10,287 bases of DNA from Candidatus Harrisonbacteria bacterium (GCA_023244865.1 JAHFLM010000032.1:1-10287), one strand, 5' to 3'. Counted from the stretch's first letter, positions 1 to 6,023 are shown. Numbers and translations are program-made. Notes: generated by a model not told the origin, from the letters alone.

Positions 1-31
1 GTTTCTAAAAGTATTAATCGACGATCACGCC

Positions 32-619
32 CTAATAAGTCACTCTAACCAAAAACTCCTGCCCCGGCATCACTACTCTATAACTCCCCGGCCACTGAAA
101 GGCATGACTCGCAATCGCCTCTTCTTCCCCTCTCAAAACTCCAGTTGACTGACCACCATCCCCCCAATCAATCTTATAACTTGAATCTTGTTTATTTATA
201 TTTTTAATTGAAAAATTAGCCTGTTCAAGCACCTTCACACTCACTGTCACCTGTAAATTATTCGCCACCTCAATATTTTTATTTAAGCTACGAGAGGCAA
301 CCCCTAAGTTCTCCTCTACAAAATCAAATACTCGGCCAGTCTGGGTAGTAAATGTATCATTCACCGTACCCCGAGCATTATCCAGCGCATCAGCAATATT
401 TTGTCTTGTTTTATTAAGCGAGCTACTAACAGCCCCTCCGAACACATCTTTAATATTAGCCAAGCCATTAGGGATACTCGAGCTAAAATTAGCCGCCTCA
501 GGCGAAACCAAGCTAGACAACCACCCACCTCTAGAAACCCCATTTGAAGGTGTAAACCACCAGTTTACACCAAAAACAAATAGAGCCACCAAAGCTACAG
601 CTGAAATAAATCTAAGCAT
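32..619 (-). CDS. Membrane-anchored protein with C-terminal PKD-like domain
   Basis: The 195-residue product has a hydrophobic N-terminal helix (about residues 3-22) that should act as an uncleaved signal anchor, placing the rest outside the membrane. Residues about 55-118 are rich in Ala, Asn, Ser and look helical, a possible stalk. The C-terminal part (about 125-195) has the hallmarks of a PKD/beta-sandwich domain: DWGDG at 151-155, then HAFQWPGSYRV at 172-182, as in the family's W-G-D-G and H-x-Y-x-x-x-G-x-Y-x-V signatures. PKD domains usually mediate binding at the cell surface; no catalytic motif is visible. The ATG at 619 is chosen because a TTGACT-17-TATTTT promoter ends 7 nt before it, which would give an essentially leaderless mRNA. 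It follows a 31-codon ORF by 15 nt. The exact role is unknown. Confidence 0.75.
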   Translation of the reverse strand: MLRFISAVALVALFVFGVNWWFTPSNGVSRGGWLSSLVSPEAANFSSSIPNGLANIKDVFGGAVSSSLNKTRQNIADALDNARGTVNDTFTTQTGRVFDFVEENLGVASRSLNKNIEVANNLQVTVSVKVLEQANFSIKNINKQDSSYKIDWGDGGQSTGVLRGEEEAIASHAFQWPGSYRVVMPGQEFLVRVTY

Positions 620-626
620 TACCCTG

Positions 627-655
627 AAAATAAACTAAAATTGATAAAAAGTCAA
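627..655 (-). promoter_or_regulatory. Putative promoter of the PKD-like gene
   Basis: On the minus strand, TTGACT (655-650) is followed by a 17-nt spacer and TATTTT (632-627). The predicted transcription start falls at about 620, next to the ATG at 619. The -35 box lies inside the 3' end of the 31-codon ORF upstream. Spacing and -35 are good; the -10 is only fair. Confidence 0.45.
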
Positions 656-730
656 CTGTAAAACTACCAAATAAATCACAAATATAATCCCAATAATCAA
701 AGCCAGCCAAAGCAAAACCTTAATATCCAT
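635..730 (-). CDS. Predicted 31-residue single-span membrane peptide
   Basis: This short ORF starts at ATG 730, ends at TAG 635-637 and encodes 31 residues. After MDIK it is almost entirely hydrophobic (Val, Leu, Ile, Trp, Phe) up to residue 24, so it would form one transmembrane helix with a short polar end. Support comes from an extended -10 box (TGGTATAAT) 9 nt before the ATG and from its position 15 nt upstream of the PKD-like gene, with which it could be co-transcribed. No homolog is recognised. It could be a small membrane protein partner of its neighbour, or a chance ORF in AT-rich intergenic DNA. Confidence 0.4.
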   Translation of the reverse strand: MDIKVLLWLALIIGIIFVIYLVVLQLTFYQF

Positions 731-739
731 AACTCGTTA

Positions 740-748
740 ATTATACCA
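740..748 (-). promoter_or_regulatory. Extended -10 promoter upstream of the 31-codon ORF
   Basis: The minus strand reads TGGTATAAT (748-740), a perfect TATAAT with the TGn extension. The start codon at 730 is 9 nt further on, so the mRNA leader would be about 3 nt. I see no convincing -35, which extended -10 promoters often lack. Confidence 0.5.
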
Positions 749-768
749 CAAAGACATGGTTCACGAGA

Positions 769-850
769 CACATATCACGACACAAATTATAAAAGCCCCT
801 AAGGGGCTTTTATAAATAAAGGTTCTAAATTTCGTGAATTGTGATATGTG
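769..850. repeat. Inverted repeat bracketing a terminator
   Basis: CACATATCAC at 769-778 is the exact reverse complement of GTGATATGTG at 841-850. The flanks are also partly related: the left arm continues to ACACAAATTAT and the right arm, read in reverse, to ATTCACGAAATTTA. The arms enclose the perfect hairpin at 787-815. The arrangement resembles a palindromic intergenic repeat rather than a simple terminator, but only one copy is in this window. Confidence 0.45.
787..815 (-). terminator. Rho-independent terminator of cdaA
   Basis: A perfect 13-bp stem (787-799 with 803-815) closes on a TAA loop; the core is GCCCC/GGGGC flanked by A/T pairs that supply the T-run on either strand. It sits 45 nt past the cdaA stop codon on the minus strand. 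It could work in both directions. Confidence 0.8.
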
Positions 851-859
851 AATTACGCC

Positions 860-1711
860 TTAATAGAAAATAAACCAAAGAATAACAGAAGTAGCCAACG
901 CCAAACTCTTATATTCCCAATTAGCCATTAAAAAACCCCACTTATCTTCGCCCAACTGAAACTTCTCATTCAAAAATTTCTTAATGTCCTTTTGCAAATC
1001 CTCCTCACTCTTCATTGTCTTCAAAGCCCCGTCTCGCGCCAAAGAAATCTTCCCCCGTTCCTCAGACACCACCACCACAAGCGCGTCAGATTTTTCAGCC
1101 AAACCTAAAGCCGCGCTATGCCTCGTGCCATATTGTTTAATCTGGTCAAAATCTTGAGACAACGGCAAATGTACACCAAACTTAATCACCTTATTTCCCT
1201 CGATCACCACCGCTCCATCGTGCCCCGGTGAAGACGGATCAAAAATACTTTGAAGGAGTGGCTCAGAAAGCTCCCCGTTCAAATCAAACCCCCCGTTCAA
1301 ATGTCGTAATAATGGTTCCCTCCCTCGAAGCACCACGAGCATCCCAATCTTCTGATCTGCCAAACGCATCACAACCGACACTAATGCTTCCACCACCTGA
1401 GTCACTGCTCGCAACTCCGCTCGCTTATCTCGACTTAAGCGCCACCGACTCCAAAAAGAAATTACCTCAAAAAATCTTCGAATTTCTTCCTGAAATACCA
1501 CCACTAAGCCCAAAACTAAAAACCCAAACAAATATTTAAAGAACGTTAAAGTCAACTGCAACTCCAAAAAATAAGCCGTGATATAAATCACCCCTAAAAT
1601 AAATAAGCCATTAAAAACAAAGGTATAACGACTCCTCGTCAAAAGCGCCATTAAGCCATAAATAAACAAGGCTACTATTAAAATATCTAATCCAGCACTT
1701 AAATAAACCAT
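860..1711 (-). CDS. cdaA: CdaA-type membrane diadenylate cyclase
   Basis: Condenses two ATP into cyclic di-AMP, a second messenger that in other bacteria controls potassium, osmotic balance and wall homeostasis. The 283-residue protein has three N-terminal membrane helices (about 7-25, 31-50, 55-75) with the CdaA hallmark VVFQEEIRR at 71-79, then a cytoplasmic DAC domain (about 95-235). The nucleotide-binding motifs are visible: DGAVVIEG at 165-172 and GTRHS at 195-199, followed by ALVVVVSEERG at 210-220. The third motif position is Ser (RHS) where RHR is the usual form. The C-terminus is unusual: residues about 263-283 form a fourth hydrophobic helix resembling the N-terminal anchor of YbbR/CdaR, the usual CdaA partner. 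No separate ybbR or glmM gene is nearby. Terminators separate it from both neighbours, suggesting a monocistronic gene. Confidence 0.93.
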   Translation of the reverse strand: MVYLSAGLDILIVALFIYGLMALLTRSRYTFVFNGLFILGVIYITAYFLELQLTLTFFKYLFGFLVLGLVVVFQEEIRRFFEVISFWSRWRLSRDKRAELRAVTQVVEALVSVVMRLADQKIGMLVVLRGREPLLRHLNGGFDLNGELSEPLLQSIFDPSSPGHDGAVVIEGNKVIKFGVHLPLSQDFDQIKQYGTRHSAALGLAEKSDALVVVVSEERGKISLARDGALKTMKSEEDLQKDIKKFLNEKFQLGEDKWGFLMANWEYKSLALATSVILWFIFY

Positions 1712-1721
1712 TCTTAATTTA

Positions 1722-1727
1722 ATTATA
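1722..1727 (-). promoter_or_regulatory. Possible -10 box of cdaA
   Basis: The minus strand reads TATAAT 10 nt before the cdaA ATG. The only 17-nt-spaced -35 candidate is a weak TTATTA that overlaps the upstream terminator. It fits the near-leaderless pattern of its neighbours, but is weaker. Confidence 0.35.
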
Positions 1728-1745
1728 AACTCTTTTTCTACAAAT

Positions 1746-1776
1746 AATAAACACTCGCCTAAGGCGAGTGTTTATT
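1746..1776 (-). terminator. Rho-independent terminator of the 1800-2468 gene
   Basis: A perfect 14-bp stem (1746-1759 with 1763-1776) closes on a TAA loop, with CACTCGCC/GGCGAGTG as GC-rich core and A/T pairs giving the T-run. It lies 24 nt past the stop codon. The apex CC-TAA-GG is the same as in the terminator at 787-815. Confidence 0.8.
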
Positions 1777-1799
1777 TAAAACTTATTACTTAATAATAA

Positions 1800-2468
1800 T
1801 TAACTAGCCTTTAATTCACCCTTGCCATCAGCGCTAAAGGTTATGACAGCACTTGTCCCGCCAACCTTCACGGTTACACCGCTCAAATCTACTTCCTTTT
1901 CAGCACCATCAAACACCTTAGCTCTGGCCTTAGAATAGTTCAAAGCCGCCAAGCTCACATCAGTTAACATCTTTCCACCTGGCAAAGCATCCTTAGAAGA
2001 GAATTCCTTATAACCATCATACAAAGTAATCCAGTTACCCTTAGCTTCGTTATAAACGTCAAACTGTCTCACCACAAGCTTATCCAAGCCAACTCCCAAA
2101 TTCACAGTCACGAGGAGCTTACCTTTAGGATAAGTCATCGCGATTGGAGTCCCAGTCACAGTAGCTGAAGCGGGCTCAATCTTACCATTAACCACATCTT
2201 TCACATCAACTTTAACCTTCTCGCCGTTAATAGTAGCCGTACCACCCAAATCCTCACTCTTCACCATCAGATCGGCAGTCTCATTATTTTGCGAAACCTC
2301 AAACTGATTTTCGAGCCAATTCCAAGTGCCCGAATAGTAAACCAAGAGTCCCACCACCACAACGCACAATAAATATTTTAATGACCTTTTAGAATTATTA
2401 GCAGTCAAAGTAGAATCCATTGGGCTAACTCCACCCTCCGGTTTCACTTCGTTAGTATTAGTATCCAT
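1800..2468 (-). CDS. Orphan membrane-anchored exported protein
   Basis: The predicted 222-residue protein has a short polar N-terminal tail rich in Asn, Thr and Pro, a positively charged patch (KRSLK, about 27-31) and one membrane helix (about 31-46), then a roughly 170-residue exported region. That region alternates hydrophobic and polar residues with many Gly, Val, Thr and Asp, suggesting beta structure; no enzyme motif or known domain is recognised. The frame is open up to a TTG at 2498, but I choose ATG 2468 because a strong TTGACT-17-TAGAAT promoter ends 8 nt before it, so the longer form would not be transcribed from that promoter. There is no Shine-Dalgarno site. The gene stands alone between its promoter and its own terminator. 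Confidence 0.75.
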   Translation of the reverse strand: MDTNTNEVKPEGGVSPMDSTLTANNSKRSLKYLLCVVVVGLLVYYSGTWNWLENQFEVSQNNETADLMVKSEDLGGTATINGEKVKVDVKDVVNGKIEPASATVTGTPIAMTYPKGKLLVTVNLGVGLDKLVVRQFDVYNEAKGNWITLYDGYKEFSSKDALPGGKMLTDVSLAALNYSKARAKVFDGAEKEVDLSGVTVKVGGTSAVITFSADGKGELKAS

Positions 2469-2476
2469 ATGGCGAC

Positions 2477-2505
2477 ATTCTAAAAAAATATTTCTCAATA
2501 GTCAA
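2477..2505 (-). promoter_or_regulatory. Strong promoter of the 1800-2468 gene
   Basis: Minus-strand TTGACT (2505-2500), a 17-nt spacer and TAGAAT (2482-2477). The predicted start is at about 2470, giving a leader of 0-2 nt before the ATG at 2468. The -35 overlaps the 3' end of the VKOR gene region boundary (its stop is at 2507). Confidence 0.65.
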
Positions 2506-2506
2506 A

Positions 2507-3487
2507 TTAATGCATTCGTGTAAGCACCACTTGAGAAACAGAAATTGCTAAAACTAAAATTAAAAGATAGATACATAGCAATCCCAAAAAGCTTATTGCC
2601 GGATTAATCATCGCCAAAATAAAAGCGCTATACCAAGAAGTAATTGAGATCGCTCCAGAAGCAAAACTCAATCTTCTCAACAATATTAATTCTCCAATCG
2701 TATGGTGATGTGGCTCATTGAAAGAAATTTTCTTTAATCTTGGCGTCACAAAAATATTCAAGAAAAAACCGTTAACTACTATAATAGGAAAAATCACCAC
2801 CTCCAAAACAAAGCTCGCTCGAGCATTTAAAATATTCATCATTGGCAAATACAAACCAATTCCAGTAATAAAAATAAGCGGAATCAAAAGCCAAATTATC
2901 TCCGAAAAAGTTTTCAAAACAAAAACCTCCCAATCCGCCATTCGTAAATCCTTCAAAAATTTAAAGAAAAACAAATCAGAAAAAGTTACCGCTCCCAAAG
3001 CAATCGCCGAAAATATCACGTGCACCACTAAAATGAATTTCCTATAATCGACAAGCATGCCAATTAAAAAATCTTTCACTAAAGATAAGTCAGCGAAAAA
3101 AATCAGCGCACAAAACAACCCAGAAACCAAACACCAAAAACACCACTCCCGCAAAACAATAAATTGAATCAAAACCAAGTAAAAAGAAAATAAAAACGCC
3201 AGCAAACTCATTGCTAAAACCGCAAAATAAAAAAGTTGCGGCACTGAAACCGCCACAAAAGCCAGGTAGCTAAAAAGGAAAAAAGTTAGGCCATAATAAA
3301 GCATCCCTAAAATCTCCAGGTCTATCCCAAAAATTCTACCGAACTCTGAATGAGTTACTACTTCGCAATTAGAATCTAGCGGGCACACCAAAGGCTTCTC
3401 TGTAGTTTTCCGATCATGAATCATAAAACTCACAAAAAATCCCAAAGCACTCAAAAACAAAACCACTAAATAAATGATCCCTGTCAT
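2507..3487 (-). CDS. VKOR-family disulfide oxidase fused to a second membrane domain
   Basis: Bacterial VKOR proteins take the place of DsbB: they reoxidise a periplasmic thiol oxidase and pass electrons to quinone. The 326-residue protein has the family's cysteine quartet: C35 and C41 in an outer loop (CPLDSNC), a Ser six residues later (S47), FGIDLEILG after it, and the redox CFWC at 116-119, all within four membrane helices in residues 1-140. The rest (about 150-326) adds at least four further hydrophobic helices with a His triplet at 250-252 and no cysteine pair. Many bacterial VKORs carry a soluble thioredoxin domain here; this one does not, so a separate DsbA-like partner is expected outside the window. 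The ATG at 3487 follows an extended -10 box by 6 nt and has no Shine-Dalgarno site. Confidence 0.88.
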   Translation of the reverse strand: MTGIIYLVVLFLSALGFFVSFMIHDRKTTEKPLVCPLDSNCEVVTHSEFGRIFGIDLEILGMLYYGLTFFLFSYLAFVAVSVPQLFYFAVLAMSLLAFLFSFYLVLIQFIVLREWCFWCLVSGLFCALIFFADLSLVKDFLIGMLVDYRKFILVVHVIFSAIALGAVTFSDLFFFKFLKDLRMADWEVFVLKTFSEIIWLLIPLIFITGIGLYLPMMNILNARASFVLEVVIFPIIVVNGFFLNIFVTPRLKKISFNEPHHHTIGELILLRRLSFASGAISITSWYSAFILAMINPAISFLGLLCIYLLILVLAISVSQVVLTRMH

Positions 3488-3493
3488 CTTTAT

Positions 3494-3502
3494 AGTATAT
3501 CA
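3494..3502 (-). promoter_or_regulatory. Extended -10 promoter of the VKOR gene
   Basis: The minus strand reads TGATATACT (3502-3494), a -10 box TATACT with TGn extension. The spacing places the transcription start at the A of the ATG (3487). No good -35 is visible. Confidence 0.45.
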
Positions 3503-3507
3503 ATTTA

Positions 3508-3537
3508 CCCCGTTAGGTGCGAAGCTATCTAACGGGG
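3508..3537. repeat. Inverted repeat between divergent promoters
   Basis: CCCCGTTAG (3508-3516) pairs with CTAACGGGG (3529-3537) around a 12-nt centre that contains GCGAAGC. It lies between the divergent -10 boxes at 3494 and 3570, with arm centres 21 bp apart (two helical turns). There is no T-run after either arm, so it is more like an operator for a dimeric regulator than a terminator. Confidence 0.5.
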
Positions 3538-3564
3538 ATCTAACCTTATTAGCCAAATTAGTAT

Positions 3565-3570
3565 TATAAT
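3565..3570 (+). promoter_or_regulatory. -10 box of the glycosidase-like gene
   Basis: A perfect TATAAT ends 6 nt before the ATG at 3577, so transcription would begin at the start codon itself. No clear -35 is present at the normal distance. Confidence 0.45.
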
Positions 3571-3576
3571 AAACTC

Positions 3577-4707
3577 ATGTTTCGCCGCCTCCTACCCATT
3601 ATTATCATAATCGCCTCCCTGTCTTTTTTTTATTACTTAAAAACCGCCGGCTTCGTTGAAAAAATTAAGGCGATCGAAAATCTCAAAAGCCTCACCTTTA
3701 AAATAGATAACAGCAAAGCTAAAGAAATTAAAAAAATGGTGCCGGTAGCCCCAAAACCCCTAAAAATCATCGACCGCCCCAAAAGCGTCAAAGCTTTTTA
3801 TGTCACAGGCTCCGTCGCGATGACTAAAAAATTAATTAGCAAGATCCTCGACACGGTTCCCAAAACCGAAATCAACTCTCTTGTCATTAACGTCAAAGAC
3901 GAAAGCGGCTCCTACCTCAATCAAAATATGGCCAACCTCGTCCGAGAGCTCCGCGAAAGAAATATTTACCCCATCGCAAGAATCGCCGTCTTCCAAGACA
4001 ACCGCCTCACCAAACTTCGCCCAGACCTCACTGTTAAAAAACTCGATGGCACCCCTTATTCCAAAAACGCTCATAGCTACTTCTGGATCGACCCCGCAAG
4101 CACCGAGGCATGGGACATCAACGCCGAATTCGCTCTAGCCGCTATTGAAATGGGTTTCATGGAAATTAATTTTGACTACATCCGCTTCCCTGACTACGAC
4201 CACACTCTTCTAAAATATCCTTTCTACGATAAAACCGAATTACGTTCCTCCGTCATTAACCGCTTCGCCGATTTTATGAACAAAAGAATTAAAGGCAAAT
4301 ATCCAGACACCATTATTAGTGCCGATATTTTTGCCTATGTCCTTTTAAGAAATGATGACCAAGGTATTGGCCAACTCTTCACCGATCTCGCTAATCGCTT
4401 CGACGTCATTGCACCAATGATCTACCCCTCTCACTACTCAAAAGGAAATTTTAATTTCGATAACCCCGCTGATCACCCATACGAAGTGATTTACCAAACC
4501 CTAACCCAAGGCAAAGCCGCTCTCGATGTCGTTGGCAAAACAGCTAAAATAAGACCGTGGATTCAAGATTTCAACCTAGGCGCCACCTACGACAAAGCCA
4601 AAATCCAAGCTCAAATTAAAGCCATTAAAGATGCCGGCTATAACGATGGCTACATGGTCTGGAATCCCAACAATAATTACGACCCTCTAAAATTTCCTAA
4701 ACAATAA
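3577..4707 (+). CDS. Membrane-anchored DUF4015-type putative glycoside hydrolase
   Basis: The 376-residue protein matches the putative glycosyl hydrolase domain known as DUF4015, a TIM-barrel family presumed to act on cell-surface or environmental polysaccharide; its reaction is not established. Residues 1-22 form an N-terminal signal anchor, followed by a Lys-rich linker to about 70. The barrel then shows VKAFYVTG at 71-78, LVINVKDESG at 102-111, IARIAVFQDNRL at 133-144, FWIDPASTEAWD at 169-180, the signature INFDYIRFPD at 197-206, IAPMIYPSHY at 278-287, RPWIQDF at 326-332 and VWNPNN at 361-366. Acidic residues D108, E196 and D200 are candidates for the active site by family pattern. The length suits a full domain. 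The leaderless ATG is set by the TATAAT upstream. The gene is divergent from the VKOR gene and shares its intergenic dyad. Confidence 0.88.
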   Translation: MFRRLLPIIIIIASLSFFYYLKTAGFVEKIKAIENLKSLTFKIDNSKAKEIKKMVPVAPKPLKIIDRPKSVKAFYVTGSVAMTKKLISKILDTVPKTEINSLVINVKDESGSYLNQNMANLVRELRERNIYPIARIAVFQDNRLTKLRPDLTVKKLDGTPYSKNAHSYFWIDPASTEAWDINAEFALAAIEMGFMEINFDYIRFPDYDHTLLKYPFYDKTELRSSVINRFADFMNKRIKGKYPDTIISADIFAYVLLRNDDQGIGQLFTDLANRFDVIAPMIYPSHYSKGNFNFDNPADHPYEVIYQTLTQGKAALDVVGKTAKIRPWIQDFNLGATYDKAKIQAQIKAIKDAGYNDGYMVWNPNNNYDPLKFPKQ

Positions 4708-4717
4708 TTAAATAAAA

Positions 4718-4737
4718 AATCCCGGTCCCCCGGGATT
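4718..4737 (-). terminator. Terminator between convergent genes
   Basis: An 8-bp stem AATCCCGG (4718-4725) with CCGGGATT (4730-4737) closes on TCCC. On the minus strand it is followed by ATTTTTTATTT, so it terminates the 4742-5912 unit, whose last stop is only 4 nt away. On the plus strand no T-run follows, so it is at best a weak stop for the glycosidase-like gene. Confidence 0.75.
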
Positions 4738-4741
4738 CAAA

Positions 4742-4975
4742 CTAAACCTGCCTGTCATCAAACCAATTTCCAGCACAATAAGAAGTCTGATGCGCCTCCA
4801 TCATTCCATTCATAATAAAAGCACCGCACGTAGAACACTTTCGACAACAATCAATTAAATGCTTCACCATTCTAATCTTAGTATTAGAAGACAAATCCGT
4901 CTCCGGTTCATGACAATCACACAAACAAATCGTCGGATCGGATCTTGGAAAAATCATATCAACAATCAGCGGCAT
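4742..4975 (-). CDS. 77-residue cysteine-rich, probable zinc-binding protein
   Basis: I start this protein at ATG 4975, because GAGGAG (4988-4983) lies 7 nt before it; an open frame extends ten codons further up but has no such site. The protein has two cysteine clusters: CLCDCH at 17-22 and CCRKCSTCG at 43-51, plus H39, H62 and C67. This density of Cys and His suggests one or two bound zinc ions, as in small zinc-ribbon proteins; there is no membrane helix. It overlaps the end of the upstream gene by 17 nt in another frame, so the two are probably translationally coupled and may act together. I recall similar short Cys-rich proteins in CPR genomes but cannot name a family. Confidence 0.7.
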   Translation of the reverse strand: MPLIVDMIFPRSDPTICLCDCHEPETDLSSNTKIRMVKHLIDCCRKCSTCGAFIMNGMMEAHQTSYCAGNWFDDRQV

Positions 4976-5912
4976 TAGGGTACTCCTCGCTATGAAAATC
5001 ATCACTAGAATCGCCTGATAAATCTATCACATCGGGGTCGTTAGAAACAGGGATATCTTTATCATCATCCACACCCAAAGTAGTTTCCAATAAATACTTA
5101 CTAATATCAGCGACCTCTCCCAGACGCAACAAAGTTTCATCTTTAAACAAATGATCGGAATCACAAGAATTAAGCATCTGGGTCTTTCTATCGTAAATAC
5201 CAGGAATTAAATAAGATTCACTCATCTCGAGGCCGGTGATAACAACCGAAGTGTCGAGAATGCTTGGATCAAACCTAAACTCATACCTCGGATGCTCCCA
5301 AGGTCTATACATCACCCCATCAAGCCGCTTCCAAAAATTTTCGTCCGGCGGTTTTGGCCGACAATTTCTCTCAGCAGCAAAAAATAAAGTTGAGACTCGA
5401 TGTAATAGCTGATCATCAATCCGATACATCCCAATCCGCTTATCGCGGCCAACTGTTACTTCCGCCACTTTCACGACCTCCGCCGCAATCTCTCGCAGGA
5501 GTCTATCGATTTCTTTTCGCTCTTCCCTAATCAATCGATCGACTTCTTTTTTGTATTTCCTTTCTTTTCTAGTCAGCTTGAATCTCGGATCAACCCTAAT
5601 AAAAAGAATCGCCCGAAAAAATAAACAGAGCCAATACTTAAGAAGCGCACAAAGCTTCCCCACCCAACACAATTCCGACTTCAAATCTTCATAAGTATGA
5701 ATCGGCGGTGGGATCGTGGTGCCATTATCAATGTAAAGCGTTAAATCCGGTTTCTCATCATGATAATGAAAATATCGCAACCCCGGCTCAAGAATCACTC
5801 TCTCACCATGAGTCAAAAAAGTCTCGCAAAATCCAGCGTCATCAGCTCGCCATTTCAAAAAACCAGTCTTCGTCGCATCTAGAATTGCTTTCAAAACCTG
5901 CGAAATACACAT
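4959..5912 (-). CDS. Orphan 317-residue protein with a hydrophobic segment, basic coiled region and acidic tail
   Basis: Not recognised. The first 65 residues (ending in LTLYIDNGTTI at 57-67) look like a compact mixed alpha/beta module. Residues about 86-105 are hydrophobic enough for one membrane span or a buried helix. Residues 109-150 are very rich in Lys, Arg and Glu in a helical pattern (KKEVDRLIREERKEIDRLL at 121-139) and probably form a coiled coil. Residues about 160-260 look globular. The tail from about 281 is strongly acidic, with DVIDLSGDSSDDF at 294-306. The start is secure: AGAAGGAG (5926-5919) lies 6 nt before ATG 5912. It overlaps the Cys-rich gene by 17 nt. Base skew is like that of the neighbouring host genes, so recent transfer is not indicated. 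Confidence 0.7.
   Translation of the reverse strand: MCISQVLKAILDATKTGFLKWRADDAGFCETFLTHGERVILEPGLRYFHYHDEKPDLTLYIDNGTTIPPPIHTYEDLKSELCWVGKLCALLKYWLCLFFRAILFIRVDPRFKLTRKERKYKKEVDRLIREERKEIDRLLREIAAEVVKVAEVTVGRDKRIGMYRIDDQLLHRVSTLFFAAERNCRPKPPDENFWKRLDGVMYRPWEHPRYEFRFDPSILDTSVVITGLEMSESYLIPGIYDRKTQMLNSCDSDHLFKDETLLRLGEVADISKYLLETTLGVDDDKDIPVSNDPDVIDLSGDSSDDFHSEEYPNAADC
4983..4988 (-). promoter_or_regulatory. Ribosome binding site that sets the start of the Cys-rich gene
   Basis: GAGGAG on the minus strand, 7 nt before ATG 4975. It lies inside the coding region of the 317-residue gene and decides in favour of the shorter 77-residue protein. Confidence 0.65.
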
Positions 5913-5918
5913 GATTCA

Positions 5919-5926
5919 CTCCTTCT
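5919..5926 (-). promoter_or_regulatory. Strong ribosome binding site of the 317-residue gene
   Basis: AGAAGGAG on the minus strand, 6 nt before ATG 5912. It stands out because the host genes at 32-4707 lack Shine-Dalgarno sites. About 70 nt further upstream, TTGACA (6001-5996) is followed by AT-rich DNA with TTATAT/TATATA at 19-20 nt, a possible but poorly spaced promoter. Confidence 0.75.
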
Positions 5927-6023
5927 ACAATCTAAATGAAGTGACTAAACCCATTATCAAAAAACCATCTATATAAAAACAAATTTAAAATAATTTGTCA
6001 AAATTAGCACCGAACCACTCGTC

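Noticed and set aside
1228..1539. Plus-strand ORF opposite cdaA, and similar long antisense frames over other genes
   Set aside because: Low-complexity Pro/Ser-rich translations that are shadows of well-supported genes on the other strand.
2469..2498. TTG start ten codons upstream for the 1800-2468 protein
   Set aside because: It lies between the -35 and -10 boxes of the most likely promoter, so it would not be in the mRNA.
4976..5005. Ten extra N-terminal codons for the Cys-rich protein
   Set aside because: The GAGGAG site lies downstream of the upper ATG and properly spaced for ATG 4975.
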